Source: an uncultured Devosia sp. (lineage in GTDB: Bacteria > Pseudomonadota > Alphaproteobacteria > Rhizobiales > Devosiaceae). From it: a stretch of DNA of 10,477 nucleotides. Positions 1 to 6,968 of the stretch are shown in pieces (position 1 is the first letter of the stretch; each line of letters begins with the position of its first letter). The position numbers and the translations under genes were made by a program. The DNA is taken from positions 1 through 10,477 of the forward strand of contig CAKTFF010000046.1 of the NCBI GenBank assembly GCA_934553185.1, given 5' to 3'. The notes beneath the pieces are model-generated. The model did not search any database. It was not told the origin of the DNA and worked only from the letters and a program-made list of their open reading frames with translations.

Positions 1-618
1 GATGGCCTCTATACCGCGCCCCCTGCCCGGGACCCCGATGCGGCGCACCTGCCCGTGGTCAAGGCCATCACACCGGCTGTCGAGGCCATGGCCGGCGGGG
101 CAGCAAGCCACTTGTCGCGCGGCGGCATGACCACCAAGGTGGAAGCGGGCAAGATCGCTACCCAGGCCGGCACGGCCATGATCATCGCCAAGGGCACCGA
201 TGACCATCCGCTGCGCGCGCTGGCCGATGGCGCGCGCCATACCCTGTTCCACCCTGCCCAAACGCGGGCGCAGGCGCGCAAGCGCTGGATCATGGGCACG
301 CTGGCTGTTGCCGGAACCCTCCAGGTCGACGCCGGCGCGGCGCGGGCCTTGCTGACAGGCAAGTCCTTGCTGCCGATCGGCGTCACCCGCATCAACGGCG
401 AATTTGAACGCGGCGATGCCATTGCCGTGGTTGATCCCGAGGGCGCTGAAATCGCCCGGGGCCTCGCCGGGCTCGACAGCGACGAAGCGCGGCTGGTGAT
501 GGGCAAAAGGAGCGATGCAGTGGTCGAGCTTCTGGGTGCAGGCAACCGCGGTGCTTTGGTGCATCGCGATAATCTGGTTCTGGTTGGCGCCAAGGAGACT
601 GCGCATGAGCCTGGCTGA
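1..618 (+). CDS. proB: Glutamate 5-kinase, C-terminal part (5' end outside window)
   Basis: Catalyses ATP-dependent phosphorylation of L-glutamate to gamma-glutamyl phosphate, the first step of proline synthesis, in the cytosol. The frame is open from base 1, so the start codon and N-terminal kinase half lie upstream; 205 residues are visible. The first residues (DGLYTAPPA) and the segment [17 protein letters not shown] (about residues 40-56) match the substrate and nucleotide-binding end of the amino-acid kinase fold of ProB. From about residue 95 to 190 there is a PUA domain ([20 protein letters not shown] through [10 protein letters not shown]), the usual C-terminal addition in bacterial ProB. 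The stop at 616-618 lies inside the start of proA, giving a 14-base overlap that suggests translational coupling with the next enzyme. Identification is firm; only the missing 5' part is unknown. Confidence 0.95.
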   Translation, partial: DGLYTAPPARDPDAAHLPVVKAITPAVEAMAGGAASHLSRGGMTTKVEAGKIATQAGTAMIIAKGTDDHPLRALADGARHTLFHPAQTRAQARKRWIMGTLAVAGTLQVDAGAARALLTGKSLLPIGVTRINGEFERGDAIAVVDPEGAEIARGLAGLDSDEARLVMGKRSDAVVELLGAGNRGALVHRDNLVLVGAKETAHEPG

Positions 619-1885
619 AGCAAGCTCCACCATCAAGGACGTCATGGCTGAGATCGGCCGCAATGCACGCCTGGGGGCAAGAGCACTGGCCATTGCCACG
701 CCCGAGCAGAAAAGCCGGGCGCTGCTGGTGGCCGCCGGAGCAATAAACGCTCACAGGAAGTCCATCCTTGAATCCAATTCGAAGGACATGGCGGCAGCGC
801 GCGTTAAGGGGATTTCGGCGGCATTTCTGGATCGTCTCCTGCTTAACGATACACGCATCGACGCCATGGTAGAGGCGGTGCGCACCATCGTCGAATTGCC
901 TGATCCGGTGGGTTCAGTCACCAGCGAATGGGACCGCCCCAACGGGCTCCATATCGAGCGAGTGCGCACGCCTTTGGGGGTGATTGGGGTCATCTTTGAG
1001 TCGCGCCCCAATGTGGCGGCCGATGCTGGCGCGCTGTGCATCAAGTCGGGCAATGCCGTGATCCTGCGTGGCGGCAGCGATAGCTTTCATTCCAGCCGCG
1101 CCATCGTCGAGTGCATGCTGGACGGGCTTCATGCAGCCGGCCTGCCTGTGGAATGCCTCAAGCTGGTGCCCACCACCGACCGTGCTGCTGTTGGCGAAAT
1201 GCTCAAAGGGCTCGATGGCAATATCGATGTCATCGTGCCGCGCGGCGGCAAGACGCTGGTCCAGCGGGTGCAGGACGAAGCGCGGGTGCCGGTTTTTGCC
1301 CATCTCGAGGGGCTGGTGCATGTTTATATCGACCGCTCGGCCGATCTTGATCGAGCAGTAAGCGTGACGCTCAACAGCAAGATGCGACGCACCGGCATTT
1401 GCGGCGCCGCCGAAACGCTGCTGGTGCACGAGGACGTGGCGGAAACCCACCTGTCGCCCATTGTTGCCGCACTGGTCGACAAGGGTTGCGAAATCCGTGG
1501 CGACGCCCAAGTCATGGCGCTGGTGCCCGAAGGCCGGGCGGCAACGGAAGAGGACTGGCGCACCGAATACGAGGACGCCATTATCGCGATCAAGATCGTG
1601 CCGAGCCTGCAGGCAGCGATCAACCATATCGAGCACTATTCAAGCCACCACACCGAGGCGATCATTGCTGAGGACGCCGCTGCCGTGGACAAGTTCTTCC
1701 GTGAGGTGGATTCGGCCATCGTTCTTCATAACGCCTCGACGCAGTTCGCCGATGGCGGGGAGTTCGGTTTCGGCGGCGAGATCGGCATTGCCACCGGCAA
1801 AATGCACGCGCGTGGACCGGTGGGCGTCGAACAGCTGACCAGCTTCAAATACCGCATCCGCGGCTCTGGCCAGTTGAGGCCCTAG
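605..1885 (+). CDS. proA: Gamma-glutamyl phosphate reductase (glutamate-5-semialdehyde dehydrogenase)
   Basis: Reduces gamma-glutamyl phosphate with NADPH to glutamate-5-semialdehyde, which cyclises on the way to proline. The 426-residue product has the usual ProA length and aldehyde-dehydrogenase fold. Visible landmarks are [20 protein letters not shown] with the following [11 protein letters not shown] (cofactor-binding part), [10 protein letters not shown], and [11 protein letters not shown], in which Cys266 (TGC at 1400-1402) is the catalytic thiol. The C-terminal [24 protein letters not shown] stretch is typical. The frame is open further upstream (an ATG at 515), but ATG 605 is chosen because AAGGAG lies at 592-597, seven bases before it, and the protein then begins where the family does. 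It overlaps the proB end by 14 bases, so ProB and ProA are probably made together; the two enzymes are known to hand over a labile intermediate. The nadD gene follows 4 bases after the stop. Confidence 0.97.
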   Translation: MSLAEASSTIKDVMAEIGRNARLGARALAIATPEQKSRALLVAAGAINAHRKSILESNSKDMAAARVKGISAAFLDRLLLNDTRIDAMVEAVRTIVELPDPVGSVTSEWDRPNGLHIERVRTPLGVIGVIFESRPNVAADAGALCIKSGNAVILRGGSDSFHSSRAIVECMLDGLHAAGLPVECLKLVPTTDRAAVGEMLKGLDGNIDVIVPRGGKTLVQRVQDEARVPVFAHLEGLVHVYIDRSADLDRAVSVTLNSKMRRTGICGAAETLLVHEDVAETHLSPIVAALVDKGCEIRGDAQVMALVPEGRAATEEDWRTEYEDAIIAIKIVPSLQAAINHIEHYSSHHTEAIIAEDAAAVDKFFREVDSAIVLHNASTQFADGGEFGFGGEIGIATGKMHARGPVGVEQLTSFKYRIRGSGQLRP

Positions 1886-1889
1886 CCGC

Positions 1890-2531
1890 GTGCGCCTCCG
1901 GCAGCCCTTGCGCATTCCCGGGGTCACCACCCTGCCCCCTTCGGGCGCAGGCATGCGCATCGGCTTGTTTGGCGGCAGCTTCAACCCGATCCATGACGGT
2001 CACCGCCTGGTAATAGAAGAAATGCTGCGCCGGCTCGAACTCGATGCGCTCTGGGTTCTCGTGACACCAGGCAATCCGCTCAAGGATCATCGAGACCTAG
2101 CACCACTACAAGAGCGGGTCGAAGCGGCACGCCGGTTTCTCCCTCACCCCAAGGTGCGCGTAACCGGCTTCGAGGCGGCTCATGGCTTCACCTATTCCTG
2201 GCAGACGGTGCGCTTTCTCCATCAAACACTCCCTGACCGGCGCTTCGTCTGGATCATGGGAGCGGACAATCTTGCCGGCTTTCACCGCTGGGAACGCTGG
2301 CGCAACATCGCCGCGACCATGCCCATTGCCGTTTATGTCAGGCCCGGCTCGAGCCGGCTTGCCCCCGCCTCCATGGCGGCGGGATATTTAGGGCGCTGGC
2401 GCCTTGACGAGGAGCAGGCTGGGCAACTCGCGCTGCGCAAACCACGCGCCTGGGTCTATCTTCATGGACGGCAATCACCGCTGTCCTCATCGGCAATCCG
2501 GGCAGGTAAAAGCCTCGCTGAACCAAAGTGA
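1890..2531 (+). CDS. nadD: Nicotinate-nucleotide adenylyltransferase
   Basis: Transfers AMP from ATP to nicotinate mononucleotide, giving deamido-NAD+, a core step of NAD synthesis. The nucleotidylyltransferase signature GSFNPIHDGH (residues 29-38) carries the two ATP-binding histidines, and the second family signature, usually ISSTxIR, appears as LSSSAIR near residues 198-204. IMGADNLAGFHRWERW in the middle is typical of NadD. I take GTG 1890 as start: GAGG at 1876-1879 precedes it by 10 bases, and alphaproteobacterial NadD proteins often carry a short proline-rich extension before the MxIGLFGGSFNP core. The alternative is ATG 1953 (residue 22 here), with weaker ribosome-binding signal. With GTG the product has 213 residues. 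It starts 4 bases after proA, so it is probably co-transcribed with proBA, an arrangement common in this order. Confidence 0.94.
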   Translation: MRLRQPLRIPGVTTLPPSGAGMRIGLFGGSFNPIHDGHRLVIEEMLRRLELDALWVLVTPGNPLKDHRDLAPLQERVEAARRFLPHPKVRVTGFEAAHGFTYSWQTVRFLHQTLPDRRFVWIMGADNLAGFHRWERWRNIAATMPIAVYVRPGSSRLAPASMAAGYLGRWRLDEEQAGQLALRKPRAWVYLHGRQSPLSSSAIRAGKSLAEPK

Positions 2532-2541
2532 CGGCCTAATC

Positions 2542-2570
2542 TTGCGAAACCGCAGCCGAAGGCGCATATT
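2542..2570 (+). promoter_or_regulatory. Possible sigma-70-type promoter before rsfS-rlmH
   Basis: TTGCGA at 2542-2547 and CATATT at 2565-2570 are separated by exactly 17 bases, each matching the vegetative consensus at four of six positions. It lies 10 bases after the nadD stop and would start transcription near 2577, giving a leader of about 130 bases before rsfS. Nearby GTGTGATACAC (around 2577-2587) is a small dyad. Matches of this quality occur by chance, so the call is tentative. Confidence 0.3.
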
Positions 2571-2675
2571 GTCCCTGTGTGATACACGTCACCAACAACA
2601 GGATTGAGTGCTTGCCGTTCACTGGACGCCCGCAACATCTCCTCAACAAACCAAGGATGCTGACCCCTCGCATGA

Positions 2676-2693
2676 CCCATGCACTGGCATGGG
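2676..2693 (+). promoter_or_regulatory. Perfect 7-bp hairpin or dyad just upstream of rsfS
   Basis: CCCATGC (2676-2682) and GCATGGG (2687-2693) are exact reverse complements around the loop ACTG. The dyad ends one base before the purine-rich GCGGAAAG stretch that probably serves as the rsfS ribosome-binding site, 16 bases before the start codon. It could be an RNA hairpin in the leader affecting initiation, or a symmetrical protein-binding site in DNA. There is no T-run after it, so it is not a classical terminator. The structure is certain; a function is not. Confidence 0.4.
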
Positions 2694-2709
2694 CGGAAAG
2701 CCATTGCTG

Positions 2710-3102
2710 ATGGCCACCCTGCCCGAAAATACCGCTCTACAACCCGACGCAGCCGTTCTGGCGTCCTCTCGCGCGATGATCGACGTGATCCTTGATTGCC
2801 TCGACGATGCCAAGGCCGAAGAGATCGTGGCCGTGGACATTGCCGGCAAATCCTCGCTCGCCGATCACATGGTCGTGGCTTCCGGCCGTTCGCAGCGCCA
2901 TGTGGGCGCCGTGGCCGACCAGATGGTGACAGCCCTGCGCGATGCCGGTTTCGGCAAGCCGCGGATCGAGGGACTACCGCATTGCGACTGGGTGCTGGTG
3001 GATGCCGGCGACGTCATCGTCCACATCTTTCGTCCCGAAGTGCGCGAATTCTACAACATCGAAAAGATGTGGCAGGCCGATTTCGCAGCCGACGCGCACT
3101 AG
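2710..3102 (+). CDS. rsfS: Ribosomal silencing factor RsfS (Iojap/DUF143 family)
   Basis: Small cytosolic protein that binds uL14 on the 50S subunit and blocks joining with the 30S, lowering translation when nutrients are short. The family core is clear: DAKAEEIVAVDIAGKSSLADHMVVASGRSQRHVGAVADQM, then DWVLVDAGDVIVHIFRPEVREFYNIEKMW, ending shortly after. The frame is open upstream to a GTG at 2608, with another ATG at 2689, but ATG 2710 is preferred: GGAAAG sits at 2695-2700 and the 130-residue product then matches family length. The gene is separated from nadD by 178 bases, which hold a possible promoter and a hairpin, so it may start its own transcript with rlmH, whose GTG begins 9 bases after the stop. 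The nadD-rsfS-rlmH order is widespread in bacteria. Confidence 0.93.
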   Translation: MATLPENTALQPDAAVLASSRAMIDVILDCLDDAKAEEIVAVDIAGKSSLADHMVVASGRSQRHVGAVADQMVTALRDAGFGKPRIEGLPHCDWVLVDAGDVIVHIFRPEVREFYNIEKMWQADFAADAH

Positions 3103-3111
3103 AACCCTCCC

Positions 3112-3594
3112 GTGAGGATTGCAATCGCCGCGGTCGGCCGCATGAAGGCGGGCCCGGAACGCGACCTCGTGAAGCGCTATCTCGACCGGGCAGCCGGCGG
3201 CGGCAAGCCGCTGGCGCTCACGGGCTTCGAAGTCATCGAGCTTACCGAGTCCCGTGCCTCCTCCGCCCCCAGTCGCAAGGCCGAAGAGGCCAAGGCGCTG
3301 CGCGCTTCGCTGCCCGACGGCGTGGTCGTGGCGCTTGATGAACGGGGCAAGGCCATTAGTTCGCAAAGCTTTGCTGACCAGATCGGCCGCTGGCGCGACG
3401 ATGGCAGGCCCGCCGTGAGTTTCGTGATTGGCGGGGCTGACGGCATTGATCCCGCTTTCGTCGGGCAGGCCGACCTGGTGCTGAGCTTTTCCCCCATGGT
3501 CTGGCCACATCAACTGGTGCGCATCATGCTGGCTGAGCAGCTATACCGCACCACCACGATCCTGAGTGGTCACCCTTATCATCGTGGCGACTAA
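3112..3594 (+). CDS. rlmH: 23S rRNA (pseudouridine1915-N3)-methyltransferase RlmH
   Basis: SPOUT-class methyltransferase that uses S-adenosylmethionine to methylate pseudouridine 1915 in helix 69 of 23S rRNA, acting on assembled 70S ribosomes. The 160-residue protein has the family length and motifs: MRIAIAAVGRMKAGPE at the N terminus, LDERG (75-79), the SAM-binding knot region FVIGGADG (104-111), and the nearly invariant end SFSPMVWPHQLVRIMLAEQLYR followed by SGHPYHR. The GTG start is supported by the conserved N terminus, which begins exactly there, although no good Shine-Dalgarno sequence is seen in the short 9-base gap after rsfS; initiation may depend on coupling to rsfS translation. No terminator with a T-run is visible after the stop; a long inverted repeat lies 75 bases downstream. 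Confidence 0.96.
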   Translation: MRIAIAAVGRMKAGPERDLVKRYLDRAAGGGKPLALTGFEVIELTESRASSAPSRKAEEAKALRASLPDGVVVALDERGKAISSQSFADQIGRWRDDGRPAVSFVIGGADGIDPAFVGQADLVLSFSPMVWPHQLVRIMLAEQLYRTTTILSGHPYHRGD

Positions 3595-3668
3595 TCTGAC
3601 CATTAAACCGACTGTCGTCCAGTTGAGCTGAAGAACGCCCTGAATTTGCAGGCTGCGCTCTTCGTTTA

Positions 3669-3763
3669 CACCGGCGCTTCCCTCGGGCTCGACCCGAGGG
3701 CCACTCTCGTCACGGCACAAGCGGGAAATGAGCCTAGGATCAAGTCCGAGGGAAGCGCCGGTG
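3669..3763. repeat. Bipartite inverted repeat, REP-doublet/REPIN-like
   Basis: The outer arms CACCGGCGCTTCCCTCGG (3669-3686) and its exact reverse complement (3746-3763) are 18 bases long and 59 apart. Each half also contains a small hairpin of its own: CCCTCGGG/CCCGAGGG around a 5-base loop (3680-3700), and CCTAGGA/TCCGAGG with one mismatch (3733-3751). Aligned head to head, the two halves agree at about 30 of 38 positions. Two inverted hairpin units with short conserved flanks are the layout of REP doublets (BIMEs or REPINs) known from other bacteria. The element lies between rlmH and the envC-like gene, within a non-coding stretch. The symmetry is directly visible; its membership in a genome-wide family is inferred. 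Confidence 0.75.
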
Positions 3764-3855
3764 GGTGGATTGGATTGGAGGACAATTGTCGATTGTGCCT
3801 CGGCGACCATCTACCCAAACGGACATCTGCCCAGCGCTTTGATTCATCACGGCAT

Positions 3856-3873
3856 GGTTAAGCAACGTTAACC
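3856..3873 (+). promoter_or_regulatory. Possible CtrA-type site / promoter before envC-ctpA
   Basis: GGTTAAGCAACGTTAACC is a dyad with 6-base arms and contains TTAA-N6-TTAA. The response regulator CtrA of alphaproteobacteria recognises TTAA-N7-TTAA, so the spacing is one base short of consensus. The right half could overlap a -35 region, with TGCTAT (3892-3897) as a weak -10 after 18 bases; transcription would then begin near 3904 and support a translation start at 3941 rather than 3896. The downstream genes concern cell-wall cleavage, a plausible CtrA target. Tentative. Confidence 0.35.
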
Positions 3874-3940
3874 TCTGGTTTGGCGGTGGCTTGCTATGGT
3901 GCGCGCGATGATTCGGGGCAGATTGCCCGCTGGAGCTGGC

Positions 3941-5374
3941 ATGAGGCCAAGGCGCAGGACATGGGGTTTGATGCTGGCCGCCTTGATGCTGGCTGGTGCG
4001 TCGAGCCTTTATGCCCAGGCACAGACCGAAAACCAGTTCCCTGCTGAGGGAGTCACTCCCCCAGCCGATCAGGGCGGTGAACCACTCGCTGAAGTGCCGC
4101 TGCGCGGCACCGTTGCCGAACCCACCGATCCTGCGGCAGCCCCTAGCGCTGTTGCCCCGCCAGAACAACCCGCCGGACCCGCCGTCCCCACCGAGGCCGA
4201 TCTCCAAGCGCTCGAGCAGACGCTGACGCTGAGCCAGGAGCGTATCGATGCGCTCAAGGCCGAGATTGGCGAAATGGAAGGCGACAGGACGCGGCAGAAC
4301 GCAGCTTTGATCGCGGCGGCGCAGCGCGTCAAAATGGCCGAGATCGAAGTCGCCGATGTGGAACAGCGCCTATCCGACCTGATCGTGTCGGAGCTCGACG
4401 TGCGCGGGCGGCTGGATGGCTCTAACGGGGAAATCGCCAATGTCCTGGCTGCGCTGGAGCGCATCTCGCTCAACCCGCCGCCTCCGTTGATCGTGGACCC
4501 CGACGATGCCCTGGGATCGGCGCGCAGCGCCATTCTGATCGCCGCCATCGTGCCCCAGCTCCAGGCTCGCGCCGATGCGGTAACAGCCGATCTCAAGGCG
4601 TTGACGGAGATCAAGACCCAGGCGTTGGCCGAAGAAGCAACCCTTCGCGCCAATCACCAGGTGCTTGAAGAAGAGCGGCTGCGCATTGCCACGCTGGTTG
4701 CCGCGCGGCGCCGGGGCATCGACCAACGCACCGAGCAACTGGCCGCCGAAGAAGCCGAAGCCGTGGCGCTGGCCGGGCGCGCAACAACACTTCAGGAGCT
4801 GATCGGCTCGCTGTCCGAGCGGGCGGCAGCGGTATCGAACAACACGCCGTCCGTGCCCGTTGATCCCGACGCGCCCGTGCTCAGCCCCGAACAGGTGCGA
4901 ACAGCTCTCGCCAACACCGCACGCACCGAGCCGGCCATTCCCTTCAGCGCCGCGCGCGGCTTTCTCACCATGCCGGCTAACGGGGTCAATGTGGTGGATT
5001 TCGGGGCCGGAGACGGCTTTGGCGGCGTCAGCCAGGGCCTGTCTGTCATGACGCGGGCGGACGCCCAGGTGGTGGCGCCCGCGGATGGCTGGGTGCTCTA
5101 CAAGGGTCCCTACCTCAATTACGGCCAAATCGTCATTCTCAATACCGGCGAGAGCTACACGGCCCTCCTGGCCGGGCTTGAGACCGTGACAGTCGATATC
5201 GGGCAATTTGTGCAAATGGGAATGCCCCTGGGCACGATGGGATCACGCACAATTGGCCGTTCGGTGACCACCAATGCTGGCGCGGACCAGCCGACCCTCT
5301 ATATTGAACTGCGACAAAACAACGAGCCTGTCGATCCAACCGGATGGTGGGCCAACCCAACACAGAGTGGATAG
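3941..5374 (+). CDS. envC: EnvC-like murein hydrolase activator (degenerate M23/LytM domain)
   Basis: Periplasmic coiled-coil protein with a C-terminal LytM fold, expected to activate amidases that split septal peptidoglycan during cell separation. With ATG 3941 the 477-residue product begins with a clear signal peptide (RPRRR, then a hydrophobic stretch at 9-24, likely cleaved near YAQA-Q at 27). A proline/alanine-rich linker (about 30-85) follows, then two long heptad-like helical regions (about 86-172 and 205-296) and the LytM region (about 338-470). The zinc-binding motifs of active M23 peptidases are all lost: GVSQGLSV stands for HxGxD, YTALLAGL for YxHL and LYIELR for LHFEIR. This is the pattern of non-catalytic EnvC-type activators. 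ATG 3941 is preferred because GGAG lies 5 bases before it; ATG 3896 and 3908 would put extra residues before the signal peptide. ctpA follows after 7 bases. Confidence 0.88.
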   Translation: MRPRRRTWGLMLAALMLAGASSLYAQAQTENQFPAEGVTPPADQGGEPLAEVPLRGTVAEPTDPAAAPSAVAPPEQPAGPAVPTEADLQALEQTLTLSQERIDALKAEIGEMEGDRTRQNAALIAAAQRVKMAEIEVADVEQRLSDLIVSELDVRGRLDGSNGEIANVLAALERISLNPPPPLIVDPDDALGSARSAILIAAIVPQLQARADAVTADLKALTEIKTQALAEEATLRANHQVLEEERLRIATLVAARRRGIDQRTEQLAAEEAEAVALAGRATTLQELIGSLSERAAAVSNNTPSVPVDPDAPVLSPEQVRTALANTARTEPAIPFSAARGFLTMPANGVNVVDFGAGDGFGGVSQGLSVMTRADAQVVAPADGWVLYKGPYLNYGQIVILNTGESYTALLAGLETVTVDIGQFVQMGMPLGTMGSRTIGRSVTTNAGADQPTLYIELRQNNEPVDPTGWWANPTQSG

Positions 5375-5381
5375 AACCCTC

Positions 5382-6878
5382 ATGCGCCTTTCGCCCCTTC
5401 GCACGCTCGCCGCTGTTCTGGCGCTCTCAGTGCCGGCCGGCCTGATCCTTGCCCAGGAAACTGCGCCCGTGCCTGCTCCCGACGCGCCGCCGGTGGAAGA
5501 GCCTGCTGTTCCCCTTGACGGACCAGCGCCGGTTCCTGCTCCCGACCAGGCCCCTGGCCAAGCGCCCGAGGAAGAACCAGCCCCAAGTGGCGAGGAGCCC
5601 GAGCCGACCGCTGAGGAGAATGCGGCCGCCCCGCGTGATCCGCTCGAAATCTATGCCGATCTCAACCTGTTCGGCGAAATCTTCGATCGCATTCGCTCCG
5701 AATATGTCGATCCGCCGGATGAGCAGGAACTGATCCGTGCTGCCATCCAGGGCATGCTGACCTCGCTCGATCCCCATTCGGGCTATATCGCGCCCCAGGA
5801 ATACGAGGAGTTCAGCGAAGATACGTCCGGCGAATTTGGTGGCCTTGGCATCGAGGTCACCATGGAAGAAGGCGTGGTCAAGGTTGTTTCCCCAATCGAC
5901 GACACACCCGCCGCCGAGGCCGGCATACTGGCCAATGACCTGATCATCGAAATCGACGGCACTCAGGTCCAGGGGCTGACGCTGGACGACGCCGTGGCCA
6001 AGATGCGCGGGCCGCTAGGCACTTCGGTCAAGATCACCGTCTTCCGCGAAGGGGTTGAAGCACCACTCGACTTTGAGCTGACGCGTGCCGTCATCGCCAT
6101 GCGCGCCGTGCGTTGGAGCATGGAAGGCGGGGCAGAGGAAGGCGAAGGCGACGTTGCCCTGATCCGCCTCAGCCGCTTCTCCGAGCAGGCTTTTGTCGGC
6201 ATCGAGCAGGCCATCGAGGACATCTACGAAGAGCGCGACGGCGTTGCGCCGCAGGGCATTATCTTGGATCTGCGAAACAATCCCGGTGGGCTTGTCGATC
6301 AGTCGGTCTATGTGGCGGACGCCTTTCTGAAGCAAGGCGCCGTCGTGCTGACCCGTGGGCGCCTGCCGCAAGAGTCCGCGCGTTACGACGCCAAGCCCGA
6401 TGAACTGGACGCCCTGATTGCCGATGTGCCCATGGTGGTGTTGATCAATGGCGGTTCGGCGTCCGCGTCGGAAATCGTCGCCGGTGCGCTGCAGGATCAT
6501 AAGCGCGCGACGCTTGTGGGAACCCGCTCCTTTGGCAAGGGCTCGGTGCAGTCCATCATCTCGCTTGGGCCTGATGGCGCCATGCGGCTGACCACGGCCC
6601 GCTATTATACGCCCGACAACCGCTCAATCCAGGCGCTCGGCATCACGCCCGACATCGAGATCAAGCAGGTCGTTCCCGAGGAATTCCAGGGCCGCGACGA
6701 GATCATCGGCGAGGCCGGGTTGGCCGGACATATCACCATCGAGGGTCAGGAAGAAAACAGCGTCGGCTCCTCGGTCTATGTTCCGCCCGAAAAGGCTGAC
6801 GATGCGCAACTGCAATACGCCATCGACCTCGTGCAGGGGGAAGAAACCAACGAGGCTTTTCCGCCCCAGGCTGAATAA
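5382..6878 (+). CDS. ctpA: Carboxyl-terminal processing serine protease (S41 family, CtpA)
   Basis: Periplasmic or envelope protease that trims or degrades proteins from their C termini; substrates of related enzymes include peptidoglycan hydrolases. The 498-residue product has a signal peptide (cleavage likely after ILA, residue 24) and a Pro/Glu/Ala-rich linker (about 25-85). The helical N-terminal region runs to about 150 (with EYVDPPDEQELIRAAIQGML), followed by a PDZ domain (about 152-225, GGLGIEVTMEEGVVKV) and the S41 core. RNNPGG (298-303) and GGSASASEIVAGAL hold the catalytic Ser361, and RSFGKGSVQ holds Lys386 and Gln390; the 25-residue Ser-Lys distance equals that of plant and algal D1 processing proteases. 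It appears active. ATG 5382 gives the signal peptide; the ribosome-binding site is poor and the gene follows the envC-like gene by 7 bases, so coupling is likely. A terminator ends the unit. Confidence 0.95.
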   Translation: MRLSPLRTLAAVLALSVPAGLILAQETAPVPAPDAPPVEEPAVPLDGPAPVPAPDQAPGQAPEEEPAPSGEEPEPTAEENAAAPRDPLEIYADLNLFGEIFDRIRSEYVDPPDEQELIRAAIQGMLTSLDPHSGYIAPQEYEEFSEDTSGEFGGLGIEVTMEEGVVKVVSPIDDTPAAEAGILANDLIIEIDGTQVQGLTLDDAVAKMRGPLGTSVKITVFREGVEAPLDFELTRAVIAMRAVRWSMEGGAEEGEGDVALIRLSRFSEQAFVGIEQAIEDIYEERDGVAPQGIILDLRNNPGGLVDQSVYVADAFLKQGAVVLTRGRLPQESARYDAKPDELDALIADVPMVVLINGGSASASEIVAGALQDHKRATLVGTRSFGKGSVQSIISLGPDGAMRLTTARYYTPDNRSIQALGITPDIEIKQVVPEEFQGRDEIIGEAGLAGHITIEGQEENSVGSSVYVPPEKADDAQLQYAIDLVQGEETNEAFPPQAE

Positions 6879-6906
6879 CGGGTCGGCACGGCCCATGCTA
6901 TAGCCC

Positions 6907-6947
6907 AGGGGCGAGGCTGCTGATTCGCGGCCTCGCCCTTTGTTTTT
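6907..6947 (+). terminator. Rho-independent terminator after ctpA
   Basis: GGGCGAGGC (6909-6917) pairs perfectly with GCCTCGCCC (6930-6938) around a 12-base loop, and the stem can be extended by a G-T and an A-T pair into the run CTTTGTTTTT (6938-6947). It begins about 30 bases after the ctpA stop and should end the envC-ctpA transcript. It lies only 21 bases before the next start codon, which raises the question of how the downstream gene is transcribed. Confidence 0.85.
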
Positions 6948-6968
6948 CCCGTGCGGAGGCCACCACCA

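Noticed and set aside
515-604. Upstream extension of the proA frame to ATG 515
   Set aside because: It lies wholly inside the proB PUA domain, has no ribosome-binding site, and adds residues not seen in ProA; ATG 605 has AAGGAG at proper distance.
914-1636. 240-codon minus-strand open frame
   Set aside because: Antisense shadow of proA; no family features and no start signal.
2608-2709. Longer rsfS starting at GTG 2608 or ATG 2689
   Set aside because: It would add 7 to 34 residues outside the conserved family region, with no ribosome-binding site in front; the hairpin at 2676-2693 would fall inside the coding part.
3646-3861. Possible 71-codon small gene in the rlmH-envC gap (and its minus-strand counterpart 3541-3810)
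   Set aside because: Both frames run through the inverted repeat and share the same peptide (TGASLGLDPR) because of it; starts are weak and no ribosome-binding site is seen.
3595-3895. tRNA or structured RNA gene in the gap
   Set aside because: No cloverleaf, T-loop GGTTCRANNC or CCA end could be found; the only strong structure is the inverted repeat.
4370-5215. 281-codon minus-strand open frame
   Set aside because: Antisense shadow of the envC-like gene; composition follows from codon bias of the sense strand.
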